The position numbers and the translations under genes were made by a program. A stretch of 64,000 bases of DNA from Clostridium thermosuccinogenes (lineage in GTDB: Bacteria > Bacillota > Clostridia > Acetivibrionales > DSM-5807). Positions 61,912 to 64,000 of the stretch are shown here, one piece after another. The notes below the pieces were generated by a model. The model worked only from the letters and a program-made list of their open reading frames with translations, ran no database searches and was not told where the DNA came from. The stretch's first letter is position 1. Each line of letters starts with the position of its first letter. The DNA lies in the NCBI RefSeq assembly GCF_002896855.1, contig NZ_CP021850.1, positions 1,637,665-1,701,664 of the forward strand, read 5' to 3'.

Positions 61912-62345
61912 TATAATAATATATAGAGTTTATAGAGTTTGAGTTTGCGGACACAGTAAAAAAATACATTAGAAAGATTTAATTGCATAATGCTTTAATA
62001 AAAAAAGCAGAAACAGTAGAGAAATACATAAAAATACAGAAAAAGATTGTAGAAAGGGATCAGGAAGAAAGATCAGGAAGATCCCGGCTTGTAGATATAT
62101 CATTGAATTAAAAAAGTGATACTTTACGTATGCTAGTTAGCAACATATAGTGAATAACAGCCTTATTTGCTTTTGCGTGGGGCGGGAATCCCGTAATCCC
62201 TAAAAGCCTTTCCTGTGGGGGGAAGATAAAGGCTTATATTATATTTATAGTGCGGCGCAAAAAGTGGCATAAAAAGCGCATTAATGCTATGCATCAATGC
62301 TTTGCCTGCTCTGCACTATTGAATAATTTTAGGGAGGGCATATGT
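61912..62345 (+). promoter_or_regulatory. Leader of paaK with an inverted repeat
   Basis: 434 bases without a gene, A-rich on the left. AAGCCTTT (62204-62211) pairs with AAAGGCTT (62228-62235); just before it GGGAATCCC and CGGG/CCCG arms lie near 62172-62186. The second stem has only a few T, so attenuation is possible, not shown. The frame open upstream of ATG 62346 back to 62250 lacks a ribosome site. Confidence 0.35.
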
Positions 62346-63647
62346 ATGCAGTGTTGGAATCCAACTTATGAATGCATGTCAAGAGAAGAAAGAGAGAAAG
62401 TTCAAACTGAAAGATTGATAGAAACGGTAAAAAGGGTATATCACAATGTTCCTTTTTACAGGGACAAGATGCAGAAGGCGGGACTGGAGCCGTGTGACAT
62501 CAAATCCCTGGATGATTTGAAAAAGCTTCCCTTTACTTATAAGCAGGACTTGAGAGATAATTATCCCTACGGGCTTTTTGCCGTACCCATGAGCGAAATT
62601 GTAAGGATACACGCATCTTCAGGTACGACAGGGAAACAGACGGTAGTGGGATATACAAGAAGAGACCTGGATACTTGGGCTGAGGTTATGGCTAGAACCC
62701 TTGTAAATGCCGGAGCGGACAAAGACTCCATTGTACAGGTGGCATATGGCTATGGCTTGTTTACCGGAGGATTTGGCGTCCACTACGGAGTAGAAAGGGT
62801 AGGAGCGACTGTTATCCCGGTTTCAGGCGGTAATACTAAAAGACAGCTGCAGATAATGAAGGATTTTGGCACGACGATATTAGCCTGCACTCCTTCTTAT
62901 GCCCTGTACCTGGCAGAGGAAATGGAGGAAATAGGATTAAAAAAGGAAGATCTCAAGCTCAAGTCAGGGATTTTTGGAGCGGAACCGTGGTCGGAAAGGA
63001 TGCGTGCTGAGATCGAGGAACGTTTTGGCATTACAGCTATAGATATATATGGATTGAGCGAAGTCATCGGTCCTGGTGTGGCCAGTGAATGCACATGCCG
63101 ATGTGGTTTACATATACAGGAGGATCATTTCATTCCGGAAATCATCGACCCCGATACGGAGGAAGTGCTGCCTCCGGGATCAACCGGCGAGCTGGTTTTC
63201 AGTACAATCACAAAGGAAGGCCTGCCGCTGTTGAGATACCGCACAAGGGACATATCCTCACTGAACTATGAAAAATGTGAATGCGGAAGAACCACCGTAA
63301 GGATGAAAAAGGTATCTGCAAGAAGCGATGACATGCTTATCATCAGGGGAGTCAATGTATTCCCGTCCCAGATTGAAGAAGTGCTTTTCAACATGGGTGA
63401 AACTGCACCCCATTATCTTCTGATAGTCGACAGGGTGAATAACCTCGATACTTTGGAAGTAAGGGTGGAAATGAGCCAAAGCATGTTTTCCGATGAAGTA
63501 AAGCGTATAGAAGATATTGAGCGCAAGCTGCACAAGGATATAGAAACTACCCTGGGCATCAGCGCCAGGGTTAAGCTGGTGGAACCCAAAAGTATTGAAA
63601 GAAGTGAGGGAAAAGCAAAGCGCATTATTGATAAAAGAAAAATTTAA
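62346..63647 (+). CDS. paaK: Phenylacetate--CoA ligase family protein
   Basis: 433 residues from ATG 62346, with AGGGAGGG 7 bases upstream; this gives the standard PaaK length, whereas the longer frame does not. It activates aryl acids such as phenylacetate, a product of the neighbouring IorAB, to the CoA ester via an acyl-adenylate (the reverse reaction making ATP is also feasible). AMP-binding P-loop [24 protein letters not shown] and the C-terminal catalytic Lys region G-K-A-K-R are visible. Confidence 0.92.
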   Translation: MQCWNPTYECMSREEREKVQTERLIETVKRVYHNVPFYRDKMQKAGLEPCDIKSLDDLKKLPFTYKQDLRDNYPYGLFAVPMSEIVRIHASSGTTGKQTVVGYTRRDLDTWAEVMARTLVNAGADKDSIVQVAYGYGLFTGGFGVHYGVERVGATVIPVSGGNTKRQLQIMKDFGTTILACTPSYALYLAEEMEEIGLKKEDLKLKSGIFGAEPWSERMRAEIEERFGITAIDIYGLSEVIGPGVASECTCRCGLHIQEDHFIPEIIDPDTEEVLPPGSTGELVFSTITKEGLPLLRYRTRDISSLNYEKCECGRTTVRMKKVSARSDDMLIIRGVNVFPSQIEEVLFNMGETAPHYLLIVDRVNNLDTLEVRVEMSQSMFSDEVKRIEDIERKLHKDIETTLGISARVKLVEPKSIERSEGKAKRIIDKRKI

Positions 63648-63659
63648 GGAGGGGAAAAT

Positions 63660-64000
63660 ATGCATGTAAAGCAGATTTCCATTTTTCTCGAGAACAAATC
63701 AGGCAGACTGGCAGAGGTGACGAAGCTGCTGGGCAGCAACAACATCGACATCAGTGCTCTATCAATAGCCGACACCACGGATTACGGAGTTTTAAGGCTT
63801 ATTGTAAATAAACCTGAGGAGGCGGAGAGAATCCTTAAGGAGAATGATTTTGCAGTAAGCACGACAAACGTGATAGCTATTGCTGTTGCAGATAAACCAG
63901 GAGGCTTATCGGAGGCTTTGTGCATATTGAGGGATGCCGGCTTGGATATCGAGTACATGTATGCCTTTGTAGGGAAAGCTGTCAACGAGGCTATGGTAAT
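63660..64000 (+). CDS. ACT domain protein (partial, runs off the window)
   Basis: The first 113 codons from ATG 63660 (AAGGAGGGG upstream, 12 bases after paaK). The sequence has two ACT-like halves: Q-I-S-I-F-L-E-N-K-S-G-R-L and, from about residue 75, A-V-A-D-K-P-G-G-L. Two tandem ACT domains of about 140 residues are typical of small proteins cotranscribed with paaK and iorAB, thought to sense an amino acid. The C-terminus lies outside the window. Confidence 0.88.
   Translation, partial: MHVKQISIFLENKSGRLAEVTKLLGSNNIDISALSIADTTDYGVLRLIVNKPEEAERILKENDFAVSTTNVIAIAVADKPGGLSEALCILRDAGLDIEYMYAFVGKAVNEAMV

Overview
The window looks like the chromosome of an anaerobic, spore-forming member of the Clostridia (Bacillota). 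The sequence is AT-rich, strong AGGAGG-type ribosome sites are common, and TTG and GTG starts are frequent. It carries sporulation and germination genes (gerA/B/C operon, spoIIM, a dacF-like carboxypeptidase, the ytfI/ytfJ pair), the clostridial ispH-S1 fusion, and ferredoxin-dependent indolepyruvate oxidoreductase. A relative of Acetivibrio/Ruminiclostridium is plausible, but no rRNA or marker gene here fixes the genus.

Layout. 0-9.2 kb: tRNA-Pro, a repeat-domain lipoprotein, a four-gene germination receptor operon (A, B, C and a small two-helix D-type gene), a DEDD exonuclease, a DUF3006/ComEC-like hydrolase pair, and tRNA-Lys/Trp on the minus strand. 9.4-13.6 kb: proC, rnhA, nudF, spoIIM, xerD. 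13.6-16.6 kb: a small accessory patch (APH-fold kinase-like protein, transglutaminase-like protein, XRE regulator broken by a stop codon) lying between xerD and deoB. 16.6-24.5 kb: deoB, dacF-like, a site-2 protease, scpA-scpB, ytfI-ytfJ, rluB. 25-30.7 kb: agmatinase, mnmM, and a four-gene biotin-dependent carboxyltransferase cluster resembling transcarboxylase. 30.7-40 kb: an RpiR regulator, an HI0933-type flavoprotein, an orphan HutP, aroH, an IS200-type element, then cmk-plsC-ispH/S1. 40-46.4 kb: cheR, an XRE-TPR regulator with an ABC exporter, tRNA-Leu, and murD flanked on both sides by degenerate tandem repeats. 46.9-47.3 kb: tRNA-Tyr/Phe/Ile(CAT) behind a near-consensus promoter. 47.3-52.1 kb: an ISLre2 element split by a second transposon. 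52.2-58.9 kb: three tandem M42 aminopeptidases, a beta-CASP hydrolase, a sodium/solute symporter. 59.6-64 kb: iorAB, paaK and the start of an ACT-domain gene.

The most informative structure is the nested insertion. A 3,045-bp three-gene transposon (DUF6431, DDE transposase, AAA ATPase) with TGT...ACA ends sits inside the ISLre2 transposase gene and is flanked by a perfect 8-bp duplication (TCATGGTC). Removing the element and one copy of the repeat restores one continuous 476-codon reading frame, which fixes both ends to the base. The IS200 element also stands out: its ribosome site can be sequestered, and its right end holds five hairpins.

How genes work together: peptide hydrolysis (M42 trio), solute uptake (SSS symporter) and aryl-pyruvate oxidation/activation (IorAB, PaaK, ACT protein) suggest amino-acid fermentation. 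The carboxyltransferase cluster lacks a biotin carboxylase and a membrane decarboxylase subunit, so it probably moves carboxyl groups between oxaloacetate/pyruvate and an acyl-CoA.
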